Below, in pieces: positions 1 to 7,845 of a DNA stretch of 22,604 bases; position 1 is the first letter of the stretch; each line of letters starts with the position of its first letter. The stretch covers positions 1 through 22,604 of the forward strand of contig CAZZKE010000048.1 in NCBI GenBank assembly GCA_964655005.1, in the 5' to 3' direction. This DNA comes from CAZZKE01 sp964655005. GTDB taxonomy: Bacteria > Pseudomonadota > Alphaproteobacteria > Rhodospirillales > JABHCV01. The position numbers were made by a program, and so were the translations under genes. Below the pieces are notes generated by a model. It did not search any database, was not told the DNA's origin, and saw nothing but the letters and a program-made list of their open reading frames with translations.

Positions 1-136
1 TCCGGTCGTCACAGCAGACCTTCGGAGGGCGTCGAAAAGCCTTGACGATGCGATGGCATCGCCGGCGGCTTCTCTCCTACCCGAAGGACTGCTGTGACGA
101 TCTCTATGGGTCATTCTTCCTGCAACTTGGTATTAG
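1..136 (+). repeat. Structured palindromic repeat element, copy 1
   Basis: A compact fold is visible directly. Bases 6-17 pair perfectly with 89-100 (12 bp); after an A/A mismatch (18/88), 19-25 pair with 81-87 (7 bp). Inside lie AGG/CCT (26-28 with 76-78), AAGCC/GGCTT (37-41 with 67-71) and a terminal hairpin CGATGC-GATG-GCATCG (46-61). A tail TCTC-N-ATGGGTC...CTTGGTATTA follows (101-135). The core 22-51 is identical to the reverse complement of 22565-22594 at the other window end, and the tail is also shared, but the outer arms differ. There is no T-run after the stem, so it is not a simple terminator, and no protein is evident in it. The tail overlaps the trkH stop codon. Which strand is functional, and whether it acts as RNA or DNA, cannot be told from two copies. 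Bases 1-5 may be flank. Confidence 0.8.
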
Positions 137-1620
137 TCCCTCCAGAACTGTCGGGAAAACAGGACCATTACCGTAAACACCTCCAACCGACCAACCAACA
201 TGCCGAACGCCAGCAGCCATTTGGCGGCGCCCGGCAGGCTTTCGAACGTGCCGGACGGGCCGACAATGTCGCCAAGACCGGGGCCGACGTTTGACATGGC
301 GGTGGCGGCGCTGGAAATGGCGGTGATGAAATCCAGCCCCAGCAAATCCAGCGCCAGGGTCAGGACGACAAAGCAAATGCTGAAAATATAAAAGTAGCTT
401 AGAACCGAGGTCACCACCTCGTCGGAAATTTTCCGCTTGTTGTAGTATGGAATGAAAACGCCGCTGGGATAGAGCATTTTGTTAAGTTCGACGCGGGCAT
501 TGGCGAACAGGACCTGAAAACGGAAGACCTTGATTCCACACGCCGTGGACCCGGCACACCCACCGACAAAAGTCAGAAAAAACAGCAAAATGGTCGGAAA
601 CATGCCCCACAGGGTATAGTCGCCCGATACGTAGCCCGTGCCCGTCATTATCGAGGCCACGGTGAACGAGGAATGACGCAAGGCGCTCAAGGGATCCATT
701 CCCCGTTCGACCAGCAGCCAGCCGCTGACTATGATAGTCGCGCAAAGCATTATACCCAGATACCAATGGACCTGACTGTCTTGCAAAAAGGCGCGGAAGC
801 CGCCCCGAAAAGACATCATTATCAACATGAAGGGAATTCCGCCGACAATCATGCCGGCGGTTATTATGGCGTCTATCGCGGCGCTGTCGAAATAACCAAT
901 GGAATCATCGGAGGTCGAATAGCCCCCGGTCGCAATGGTGGTCATGGCGTGCGACACGGCCTCCAGCCCATTCATCCCGGCCCACCACAGGGCGGCCGCG
1001 CAAACCGCCGTCAGAACAATGTAGACAACCGTTATTCCCGCCGACATCTGGGCGGTGCGGGGCAATGCCTTGCCACCGGTATCGAAGGCTTCGATCTTGA
1101 ACATCTGCATGCCGCCGACCTTGAGCATGGGCAGGACGCTGATCGACATGACGATAATACCGAGCCCCCCCAGCCACTGAATAATCGCCCGCCACAGCAA
1201 TATCCCCGGAGAAAGCCGATCGAGCCCACTGATTACCGTCGATCCGGTGGTGGTAAAACCCGACATGGTTTCGAAAAAGGCATCGGTGAAACTCAGGCGC
1301 AACTCGCCGAAAATGAACGGAAGCGAGCCGAATATGGTCAGGATTACCCAGATCAGCGTAGCCATGGCGAAGGTCTGGCGGATCGACAAATCCATATGGA
1401 CGTCCCGGCCCGACAGGTTCGACAGCAGGGCGGCAGCGCCGACAAACGCGGTAACGCCGGCCGATATCGGGAACGCCCAGATATCCCGGCTGCCGGAGAC
1501 GACATCCACAATGGCCGGTATCGCCATGCTCGCGGCCAGCCCGATCAGCAAAGAACCAATGACAATCAGGATTGGCTGAAAAAACCCGGCGCTGACTTCG
1601 CGATTACTGTTTTCCGACAT
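133..1620 (-). CDS. trkH: TrkH-family potassium uptake transmembrane subunit
   Basis: An inner-membrane K+ translocating subunit of a Trk/Ktr-type system, normally gated by a cytoplasmic TrkA partner, which is not in this window. The 495-residue protein is close to the usual TrkH length and has many hydrophobic segments. Four pore-loop signatures can be read in order: TTTGST, ATGGYS, TGTGY and AGSTACGIK, the pseudo-fourfold selectivity filter of this family. The N-terminus is a short polar stretch and then a membrane segment. The C-terminus ends FSRQFWRD, a normal-looking TrkH end, immediately followed by TAA. That TAA lies inside the tail of the palindromic repeat, so the original stop may have been replaced. 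It is downstream of, and co-directional with, the sulfotransferase gene, with 118 bases between them; no strong promoter or ribosome site is evident there. Confidence 0.93.
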   Translation of the reverse strand: MSENSNREVSAGFFQPILIVIGSLLIGLAASMAIPAIVDVVSGSRDIWAFPISAGVTAFVGAAALLSNLSGRDVHMDLSIRQTFAMATLIWVILTIFGSLPFIFGELRLSFTDAFFETMSGFTTTGSTVISGLDRLSPGILLWRAIIQWLGGLGIIVMSISVLPMLKVGGMQMFKIEAFDTGGKALPRTAQMSAGITVVYIVLTAVCAAALWWAGMNGLEAVSHAMTTIATGGYSTSDDSIGYFDSAAIDAIITAGMIVGGIPFMLIMMSFRGGFRAFLQDSQVHWYLGIMLCATIIVSGWLLVERGMDPLSALRHSSFTVASIMTGTGYVSGDYTLWGMFPTILLFFLTFVGGCAGSTACGIKVFRFQVLFANARVELNKMLYPSGVFIPYYNKRKISDEVVTSVLSYFYIFSICFVVLTLALDLLGLDFITAISSAATAMSNVGPGLGDIVGPSGTFESLPGAAKWLLAFGMLVGRLEVFTVMVLFSRQFWRD

Positions 1621-1738
1621 TTGCCAGAAATATCCATTTCGATAGATGTTGAAAGCCGCCCCGGTTTCAAGGCCGGCAAGAAAACACGCCCATGGGCGGT
1701 AAAATAATTCGCCACACTATTTTCATCGCTCCCCGGTG

Positions 1739-2593
1739 TTACGTTTCGTATTCCAGCAGCTTCAGCAACTCGCCGCCGCTGCGCATAAACGCATTCCCGG
1801 CGGCGGCGTCGAAACGGTCGCGCCATTGGCCGATAACGCCGTCGGCGGCGGCGGTGCGGCGTCCGGCGGCGGCGCAGTGCGTCACCACGTCGTCGCCATC
1901 GTCGATATCGAGAAAGCGGCACAGGCGGGCAAGATCGGTCGCCGGTTCGGTGAACAGGTCTTCGCTGCGTATTTCCAGATAGCGGTCGGGGTGGTTGCGC
2001 CCGAACTGGCGCGCCGCACCGACCGCACGGGTCCAGTTGCGGGCAAAATTCCGGGCGAACTCGCCGATCCCCGAATACTTGCCGATAAAGGCGTCGTTGC
2101 CGGCCCTGATATTATAATCATAAACCGAAACCGCCTCATCACGACCGTCCCGGATGACGTGCACGAAGTAAGCACCCGGCAACACGGCGGCCAGATCGGC
2201 AATCGCCAGGGCGTGTTCCGGGGTCTTCTCGCCAATCGCCAGGACGTCATCCCCGGCCTGTTTGGCCAGCGACAGGATGATCGCGGTAGCCATCAGGAAT
2301 GCCACGTCGGTATTGGTTAAACCGGCCCCCCGGCCAAGATGGCTGGCGGCGATATCGGCCGCCGACATGGACGCATGAAGGTCCCGCATGGCCCGGTTGT
2401 AATCGGCGAAGGCGCGGCCCATAAGGGGCAGCAATGAATCGGTAAAATGGCCTTCGCCCCGGCACGACGCATCGGGGTGGGCGTCGATGGCGTGTTGCAG
2501 CCAGGCGGTGCCGGGCCGGGTTAGCCCGACAACAAAGAATATCCGCCGGTCGAATGCGGCGGCCAGACGATTGAGTGTCAGTTTATGGTCCAT
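1739..2593 (-). CDS. Sulfotransferase family protein
   Basis: Probably transfers a sulfuryl group from PAPS to an unidentified acceptor. The 284-residue protein has the 5'-phosphosulfate loop region near residues 17-32 (VVGLTRPGTAWL), a GEKTPEH motif at 121-127, common in bacterial sulfotransferases, and the 3'-phosphate binding motif VIRDGRDEAVS at 146-156. The loop departs from the usual (K/R)SGTT(W/L): the residues are R26-P27-G28-T29-A30-W31. There is no signal peptide, so it should be cytoplasmic. It is divergent from pyrB, with 98 bases between the starts in which I see no convincing promoter, and lies upstream of trkH on the same strand. Substrate cannot be inferred from context. The family assignment is fairly secure; the activity is inferred. 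Confidence 0.82.
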   Translation of the reverse strand: MDHKLTLNRLAAAFDRRIFFVVGLTRPGTAWLQHAIDAHPDASCRGEGHFTDSLLPLMGRAFADYNRAMRDLHASMSAADIAASHLGRGAGLTNTDVAFLMATAIILSLAKQAGDDVLAIGEKTPEHALAIADLAAVLPGAYFVHVIRDGRDEAVSVYDYNIRAGNDAFIGKYSGIGEFARNFARNWTRAVGAARQFGRNHPDRYLEIRSEDLFTEPATDLARLCRFLDIDDGDDVVTHCAAAGRRTAAADGVIGQWRDRFDAAAGNAFMRSGGELLKLLEYET

Positions 2594-2691
2594 GACGTTA
2601 ACTTATCCGTTCCGCACCCGCCAATGCAATACATGGCCGCCACCAGGTTGCGCCGCCACCAGTCGCTTGCGCTTTTTGCCGCCCCGGATTA

Positions 2692-3651
2692 GTGTCCACC
2701 TTTATGGACGCTGACAGCCCGGATCACTCAGGTTTCCCGCACCGCCATCTGCTTGGTATCGAGGGACTGTCGCCCGGCGTTATCACCTTGTTGCTGGACC
2801 GCGCCGAAAGTTACGTCGAACAAAACCGGCGGGCCGACAAAAACAAGTCGCTGCTGCACGGGCGCACCATCATCAATCTGTTTTTCGAAGATTCGACCCG
2901 AACCCGGACATCGTTCGAACTGGCCGGCAAGCGTCTTGGCGGCGATGTCATCAACATGTCGGTAGCAAACAGTTCGGTCAAAAAGGGCGAAACCCTGATC
3001 GATACGGCGATGACCCTGAACGCCATGCATCCGGATGTGCTGGTGGTTCGTCATTCCGCTTCGGGGGCGGTGAAATTGCTGTCGGAAAAAGTCAACTGCG
3101 CCGTCATCAACGCCGGCGACGGTCGCCACGAACACCCGACCCAGGCCTTGCTGGACGCCCTGACCATCCGCCGCCGCCGGGGCCGCATCGCCGGGCTTGA
3201 AGTCGCCATCTGCGGCGACATTACCCATTCACGGGTGGCCCGGTCAAACATTCATCTGCTCAACGCCATGGGCGCCAGAGTCCGGCTGATCGCGCCGAAA
3301 ACACTGATTCCGGCGGCCATCGAGCGCATGGGCGTCGATGTCTATTACGATATGAACGAGGGCCTGAAGGACTGCGACATCGTGATGATGCTGCGATTGC
3401 AGACCGAACGCATGCAGGGCGGGTTTTTCCCTTCGGTGCGGGAATATTTCCATTTCTACGGGCTCGATTACAAAAAACTGGCCCGTGCCAGGGACGACGC
3501 CCTGGTCCTGCATCCGGGTCCGATGAACCGGGGCGTCGAGATCGCTTCCGAGGTCGCCGATGACCTGGGCCGCTCGGCGATCCGCGAACAGGTCGAAATG
3601 GGTGTCGCCGTGCGCATGGCCTGTCTTGATCTGCTGACGGTGCATCCATGA
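2692..3651 (+). CDS. pyrB: Aspartate carbamoyltransferase catalytic chain
   Basis: Catalyses carbamoyl phosphate + aspartate to N-carbamoyl-aspartate, the committed step of pyrimidine synthesis, in the cytoplasm. Family motifs are intact: the carbamoyl phosphate site STRTR at residues 68-72, KKGETLIDT, HPTQALLD and HPGPMNRGVE near the C-terminus. Length 319 residues matches a catalytic chain; no pyrI regulatory gene is present. The start is ambiguous: GTG at 2692 is used here, but ATG at 2704 would give a 315-residue protein and neither has a strong ribosome site. The stop overlaps the next gene's start by 4 bases (ATGA at 3648-3651), implying translational coupling with the PyrC-like protein, as in other alphaproteobacteria and in the Pseudomonas PyrB/PyrC' pair. 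Confidence 0.96.
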   Translation: MSTFMDADSPDHSGFPHRHLLGIEGLSPGVITLLLDRAESYVEQNRRADKNKSLLHGRTIINLFFEDSTRTRTSFELAGKRLGGDVINMSVANSSVKKGETLIDTAMTLNAMHPDVLVVRHSASGAVKLLSEKVNCAVINAGDGRHEHPTQALLDALTIRRRRGRIAGLEVAICGDITHSRVARSNIHLLNAMGARVRLIAPKTLIPAAIERMGVDVYYDMNEGLKDCDIVMMLRLQTERMQGGFFPSVREYFHFYGLDYKKLARARDDALVLHPGPMNRGVEIASEVADDLGRSAIREQVEMGVAVRMACLDLLTVHP

Positions 3652-4940
3652 CCCGCCATGCCTACATAAACGCCCGCCTGATTGATCCGGCGAGCGGGCT
3701 GGACCAGCCCGGCGCCTTGCTGACCGACGGCGAGACCATCGCCGACTTTGGCCCCGGCCTGTTTAACGACGCCCCCCCCGGCGATATCCCGACCACCGAC
3801 TGCGGCGGCCACTGCCTGATGCCGGGACTGGTGGACATGCGGGTGCAGGTACGCGAACCGGGCGAAGAGCACAAGGGGACGCTTGAATCGGAATGCCGGG
3901 CGGCGACCATGGGCGGCGTCACCTCATTGGTCTGTCTGCCCAATACGGACCCGGTGATCGACGATATGTCGGTGCTGGAATTTGTCGCCCGCCGGGCCCG
4001 CAAGCTGGAGCTGGCCAAGGTCTACCCCTATGGCGCCGTGACCAAGGGCCTGGACGGCGACGAACTGGCGGAAATGGGGATGCTGGCCGAAGCCGGAGCG
4101 CTGGCCTTTACCGACGGCGTCAAGCCGGTTGGCGACAGCCGGATCATGCATCGGGCCTTAAGCTACGCGACAACCTTCGGATTGATGATTATCCAGCACG
4201 CCGAAGACCCGTCGCTGGCCGCCGGAGGCGCCATGAACGCCGGCGAAACGGCGACCAGGCTGGGACTTTCCGGAATCCCGCAACAGGCCGAAATTATCAT
4301 GCTGGAACGCGACCTGCATCTGGCCCGGATGACCGGCGGCCGGTTGCATTTCGGCCACCTGTCGACGGCGGCGGCGGTCGATGCCGTACGCCGGGCCAAG
4401 GCCGAAGGACTGGCCATTACCTGCGACACCGCGCCGCCCTATTTCGCCCTCAACGAAACATCGATCGGCGATTACCGGACCTTCGCCAAGCTGTCGCCGC
4501 CACTGCGTACGGAAGAAGATCGACAGGCCATAGTCGAAGGCCTGAAAGACGGTACGATTGACGCCATCGCGTCGGATCACGCGCCCCAGGACGAGGAATC
4601 GAAACGCCTGCCTTTCGCCGACGCGGCCTTCGGCGGAGTCGGCCTGGAAACCCTGCTGTCGATCACGCTGGAACTATACCACAACGGACACCTGTCCCTG
4701 ACCGGGGCCCTGAAATTGGTTACGGCAGCCCCGGCCGACCTGCTCGGGTTGACTGCCGGACGCCTGCAAGCCGGCGCCCCGGCCGACCTGGTGCTGATCG
4801 ATCCGGAACGGGCCTGGAAGATAGTCGCCGACGACATGCGAAGCATTTCCAAAAATTCGCCGTTCGACGGTCGCCCGGTGCAGGGGCGAGTGTTGCGAAC
4901 CGTCATTGATGGCCGCACGGTATACCGACATGGCGATTGA
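3648..4940 (+). CDS. pyrC: Dihydroorotase-like protein, probably non-catalytic (PyrX/PyrC' type)
   Basis: Belongs to the type I dihydroorotase family of amidohydrolases (430 residues, normal length). The family motif that carries the HxH metal ligands reads PGLVDMRVQVREPG here, so both histidines are replaced: R65 and Q67. Other ligand positions look retained: H184 (QHAEDP), H237 (GHLST) and D310 in SDHAP. The usual histidine pair in the TPHHL-like segment is missing (TAPPYF, 261-266). Without HxH a binuclear zinc site is unlikely, so this is probably the structural partner that stabilises aspartate carbamoyltransferase, as known for Pseudomonas PyrC', with a true dihydroorotase elsewhere. 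Coupling to pyrB by a 4-base overlap fits this role. Automatic annotation would call it dihydroorotase; membership of the family is certain, loss of activity is inferred. Confidence 0.9.
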   Translation: MTRHAYINARLIDPASGLDQPGALLTDGETIADFGPGLFNDAPPGDIPTTDCGGHCLMPGLVDMRVQVREPGEEHKGTLESECRAATMGGVTSLVCLPNTDPVIDDMSVLEFVARRARKLELAKVYPYGAVTKGLDGDELAEMGMLAEAGALAFTDGVKPVGDSRIMHRALSYATTFGLMIIQHAEDPSLAAGGAMNAGETATRLGLSGIPQQAEIIMLERDLHLARMTGGRLHFGHLSTAAAVDAVRRAKAEGLAITCDTAPPYFALNETSIGDYRTFAKLSPPLRTEEDRQAIVEGLKDGTIDAIASDHAPQDEESKRLPFADAAFGGVGLETLLSITLELYHNGHLSLTGALKLVTAAPADLLGLTAGRLQAGAPADLVLIDPERAWKIVADDMRSISKNSPFDGRPVQGRVLRTVIDGRTVYRHGD

Positions 4941-5550
4941 TGACCCCGTCCTGTTGCGCCTGCTTGGCGCGGTGACCGGCTATTTGCTGGGCGCCGTGCC
5001 GTTCGGGCTGGTGTTGACCCGACTGGGCGGAATGGGTGATATCCGGACCATGGGATCCGGTAATATCGGCGCGACAAACGTCCTGCGCACCGGCAACAAG
5101 GGGCTGGCGGCGGCGACCCTGCTGCTGGACGGCGGCAAGGGCGCCGTGGCGGCACTGCTGTTCATTCCGTTTGATCCCGTGGCCGGACTGATCGCCGGCG
5201 GTTGCGCCATCCTTGGCCACAATTTCCCCATATGGCTGAAATTCAAGGGCGGCAAGGGGGTGGCGACGACGCTGGGGGTATTGCTGGCGGTGTCGTGGCC
5301 GGTCGGACTGGCCGCCTGTCTGACCTGGCTGATCGCCGCCGCGGCATTCCGCTTTTCCTCGCTGGCCGCCCTTATTGCGCTGGCGGCGGCGCCGCTTTAT
5401 GCTTGGCTACTGGCCGACGGACCGACCGCCGTGCTGGCGGCAAGTCTGGCCGTTCTGGCCATATTCCGCCACCATGAAAACATTTCCCGTTTGCTGAAAG
5501 GCGAGGAAACCAGGATCGGCAAAAAAAAGGACAATCGACCGAAGGTGTGA
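4930..5550 (+). CDS. plsY: Glycerol-3-phosphate acyltransferase PlsY
   Basis: Inner-membrane enzyme that acylates glycerol-3-phosphate from acyl-phosphate, the first step of phospholipid synthesis with PlsX. The 206-residue protein has several hydrophobic segments and the family motifs GSGNIGATNVLRT, LLDGGKGA and GHNFPIWLKFKGGKGVAT. I place the start at ATG 4930 because MAIDDPVLLRLL leads directly into the first membrane helix; TTG 4906 or ATG 4909 would add seven or eight residues inside the preceding gene. The chosen start overlaps pyrC by 11 bases. The C-terminus is a short lysine-rich cytoplasmic tail. A plsY-dprA-topA neighbourhood is common in alphaproteobacteria; here a diguanylate cyclase gene is inserted between plsY and dprA. 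Confidence 0.95.
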   Translation: MAIDDPVLLRLLGAVTGYLLGAVPFGLVLTRLGGMGDIRTMGSGNIGATNVLRTGNKGLAAATLLLDGGKGAVAALLFIPFDPVAGLIAGGCAILGHNFPIWLKFKGGKGVATTLGVLLAVSWPVGLAACLTWLIAAAAFRFSSLAALIALAAAPLYAWLLADGPTAVLAASLAVLAIFRHHENISRLLKGEETRIGKKKDNRPKV

Positions 5551-5582
5551 CGCCAGACACACCCGGACGCCGTCGCCCGGCC

Positions 5583-5588
5583 TATAAT
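5583..5588 (+). promoter_or_regulatory. Possible -10 box for the diguanylate cyclase gene
   Basis: A perfect TATAAT lies in the 47-base gap after plsY, ending 9 bases before the ATG at 5598. No good -35 hexamer sits 16-18 bases upstream. If used, transcription would start at or within a few bases of the start codon, giving a nearly leaderless mRNA. Chance occurrence is possible. Confidence 0.3.
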
Positions 5589-5597
5589 TAACGTCCG

Positions 5598-6692
5598 ATG
5601 TCCGTGGACGTCGGGGGCTTTGGTATAGGGACGTTGGGGGCTTTGACCGTCTATTTACTCATGCTAGGGATAGCCTTGTCGGCGGCGCTTGCCGGCTTCG
5701 TGCTCGGTCGTTACCGGCGAAGATCGTCGGTCGCCCATTCCATCGACAACCGCCGGCGCCTGGAAAAAGATTACGGCAGGCCCCCCGATGAACTCACCAC
5801 CGTGCTGGAAGCGATCGACTACGGCATAATCCTGATGGACGCGGACCTTCGCATTATCATCGCCAACAAGGCGTTCCGCGAGATGTGGAAAATTCCCGAA
5901 GCCATGCTGGCCGAATCGTCGAGCATGACCGAGCTGATGAGTCACTATCATCATGACGGCCTGTACGAAATTTTCGGCGAGAAATTCGATGACTTCGTGA
6001 AGTGGCGGGAGAAGGCGGCAAAATCCGGGTCGGGCAGCCCGCTTGAAATCAGCCGGCCGGACGGACGGGTCCTTATCTACCAATGCATCGCCCTGCCTTC
6101 CGGAGACCGCATGCTGACGTTTTACGAAATAACGGAGCAGAAAAAAACGGAGGAACTGATCCGCCACCTGGCCAATCATGATCCGTTGACCGGATTGCCG
6201 AGCCTGCGGCTGGCGCGGGAAATTCTGGCGACCACCATGGCCCTTGCAAAACGCAACAAATGGCAATTTTCGGTGATGTATGTCGATCTTGACGGCTTCA
6301 AGGAAGTTAACGACGCCCACGGCCACGTTTTCGGTGACGACCTGTTGAAGAAGGTCGCCCGCCGCCTGAGCGCCAGCGTACGGGAATCGGACACCGTGGC
6401 GCGCATCGGCGGCGATGAATTTCTGGTTATCCAGAACGAACTGCATTCCCGCGACGACGCCGCCAGGATCGCCGGCAATATCATCAGGCAATTGTCCAAG
6501 CCATTCTTCCAGGATGGCCTTACCAAGACTATCGGCGCCAGTATCGGCATCGCCATCTATCCGCTCCACGGGACCACCGTAACGGATATTATCAAGACCG
6601 CCGACCGGACCATGTATGCCGTCAAGAAAGCCGAAAAAAACAATTTCCGTTTTGCCGACCAACAGGCAGACTTGACGCCCCCATCTTCATAA
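5598..6692 (+). CDS. Membrane-anchored PAS-GGDEF diguanylate cyclase
   Basis: Predicted to make cyclic di-GMP from two GTP at the inner membrane. The 364-residue protein has one N-terminal hydrophobic segment (about 13-37) followed by an RYRRRSS positive-inside patch, a PAS-like sensor (about 70-185, starting LEAIDYGIILMDADLRI) and a GGDEF domain (about 190-355). The active-site signature is intact, GGDEF at 271-275, and the product-inhibition site RxxD is present as RESD at 262-265 with the usual five-residue spacing. There is no EAL domain. It starts at ATG 5598, 47 bases after plsY, and dprA begins 16 bases after its stop, so it could be read within the operon or from its own promoter. The ligand sensed by the PAS domain is unknown. 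Confidence 0.92.
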   Translation: MSVDVGGFGIGTLGALTVYLLMLGIALSAALAGFVLGRYRRRSSVAHSIDNRRRLEKDYGRPPDELTTVLEAIDYGIILMDADLRIIIANKAFREMWKIPEAMLAESSSMTELMSHYHHDGLYEIFGEKFDDFVKWREKAAKSGSGSPLEISRPDGRVLIYQCIALPSGDRMLTFYEITEQKKTEELIRHLANHDPLTGLPSLRLAREILATTMALAKRNKWQFSVMYVDLDGFKEVNDAHGHVFGDDLLKKVARRLSASVRESDTVARIGGDEFLVIQNELHSRDDAARIAGNIIRQLSKPFFQDGLTKTIGASIGIAIYPLHGTTVTDIIKTADRTMYAVKKAEKNNFRFADQQADLTPPSS

Positions 6693-6708
6693 ACCAATCT
6701 CTCGCCCC

Positions 6709-7836
6709 ATGAGTGATATTCCCGGACGCCTGTTATCGGATTCCGAAAAGAACGACTGGCTGCGCCTGATCCGCAGCGCCAATGTCGGCCCGATAACTTT
6801 TTTCCGGCTGCTCGAACGTTGCGGTACGGCGCAAGCGGCGCTCGACGCCATGCCGGAACTGTCCCGCCGGGGCGGCGGCAAGGAAATCAAGCCAGCCAGT
6901 CGGGCGGCGGCGGAACGGGAACGGGAACAACTGGCCAGGCTGGGCGGTAAATTGATCGCCTGGGGCGAGCCAGGCTACCCCCCGCTGCTTCATCACATCG
7001 AAGACCCGCCGCCGCTGATCGGGGTGCTCGGCCATGGCCATCTGCTGACCAAAAAGGCGATAGCCGTGGTCGGGGCGCGCAACGCCTCGCTCAACGGACG
7101 CAAATTCGCCAGAAACATTTCCGCCGCCCTCGGCGCCGGCGGGCTGATGATAAGTTCAGGCATGGCGCGGGGCATCGACGCCGAGGCCCATCTGGGATCG
7201 CTGGAGACCGGCACCGTCGCGGTGCTGGCCGGCGGTGTAGATATTATCTATCCCAAGGAAAATGCCCGGCTCTACGGGCAATTGATCGATCGCGGCGCGG
7301 TTATTTCCGAGATAGCGCCCGGCGTCAAACCCCAGGCGCGACATTTCCCGCGCCGCAACCGAATAATTTCGGGGCTGGCCAGGGGGGTCGTGGTGATCGA
7401 GGCCGGGGCCAGGTCGGGATCGTTAATTACCGCCCGCATGGCCCTGGAACAGGGTCGCGAAGTGTTTGCGGTACCCGGCGCGCCCGGCGACCCCAGATCC
7501 CATGGCGGCAACAGATTAATCCGGTCCGGGGCGACTTTGGTGGAAACCGCTGAAAATGTTTTTGAGGTCCTGAACGGGCTGTTACAAGACCCCTTGCGCG
7601 AAACCAAAGCCCTTGATTTCAAACACTCTTTGCCTGTATCGCCGGACCGGAAAGCACTTCAAGAGGCCCGTCCCGTCATCGAAGAAAGTCTCGGCATCGA
7701 GTCCGTGACGGTTGACGAAATCATCCGTAACTGCCAATTGTCGCTGCCCGTGGTGTCGACCGTGCTGCTGGAACTGGAATTGGCTGGTCGGCTTGATCGA
7801 CACCCCGGCAACCGGGTTTCCATCATACCGAGTTAA
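6709..7836 (+). CDS. dprA: DNA-processing protein DprA
   Basis: Binds single-stranded DNA and loads RecA during uptake and recombination of foreign DNA, in the cytoplasm. The 375-residue protein has an N-terminal helical SAM-like region (1-75), a Rossmann-like core with the family motifs SGMARGIDAEAH, GGVDIIYP, FPRRNRIISGLA and EAGARSGSLITA, and a C-terminal winged-helix segment (about 310-375, VTVDEIIRNCQLSLPVVSTV). This is the long, three-domain architecture. The ATG start follows 16 bases after the diguanylate cyclase, and topA begins 9 bases after its stop, so dprA and topA are very probably cotranscribed. No other competence gene is in the window, so whether the organism takes up DNA cannot be judged. 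Confidence 0.95.
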   Translation: MSDIPGRLLSDSEKNDWLRLIRSANVGPITFFRLLERCGTAQAALDAMPELSRRGGGKEIKPASRAAAEREREQLARLGGKLIAWGEPGYPPLLHHIEDPPPLIGVLGHGHLLTKKAIAVVGARNASLNGRKFARNISAALGAGGLMISSGMARGIDAEAHLGSLETGTVAVLAGGVDIIYPKENARLYGQLIDRGAVISEIAPGVKPQARHFPRRNRIISGLARGVVVIEAGARSGSLITARMALEQGREVFAVPGAPGDPRSHGGNRLIRSGATLVETAENVFEVLNGLLQDPLRETKALDFKHSLPVSPDRKALQEARPVIEESLGIESVTVDEIIRNCQLSLPVVSTVLLELELAGRLDRHPGNRVSIIPS

Positions 7837-7845
7837 TAAAAAGAC

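Noticed and set aside
1..136. Integron attC site, CRISPR repeat or intrinsic terminator as explanation for the palindromic repeat
   Set aside because: No RYYYAAC/GTTRRRY core pair is present, there is no repeat-spacer array, and neither strand has a T-run after the long stem.
1687..1698. Perfect 12-base palindrome CGCCCATGGGCG between the sulfotransferase and trkH
   Set aside because: Short GC-rich palindromes of this size are expected by chance here, and nothing else nearby supports an operator.
673..1707. Long plus-strand open frame of 344 codons
   Set aside because: It is antisense to trkH, rich in low-complexity Arg/Gly/Gln/His, has no recognisable domain, and trkH has all pore motifs.
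5664..6662. Minus-strand open frame of 332 codons opposite the GGDEF gene
   Set aside because: Shadow frame produced by GC-rich codon use; the plus strand carries intact PAS and GGDEF motifs.
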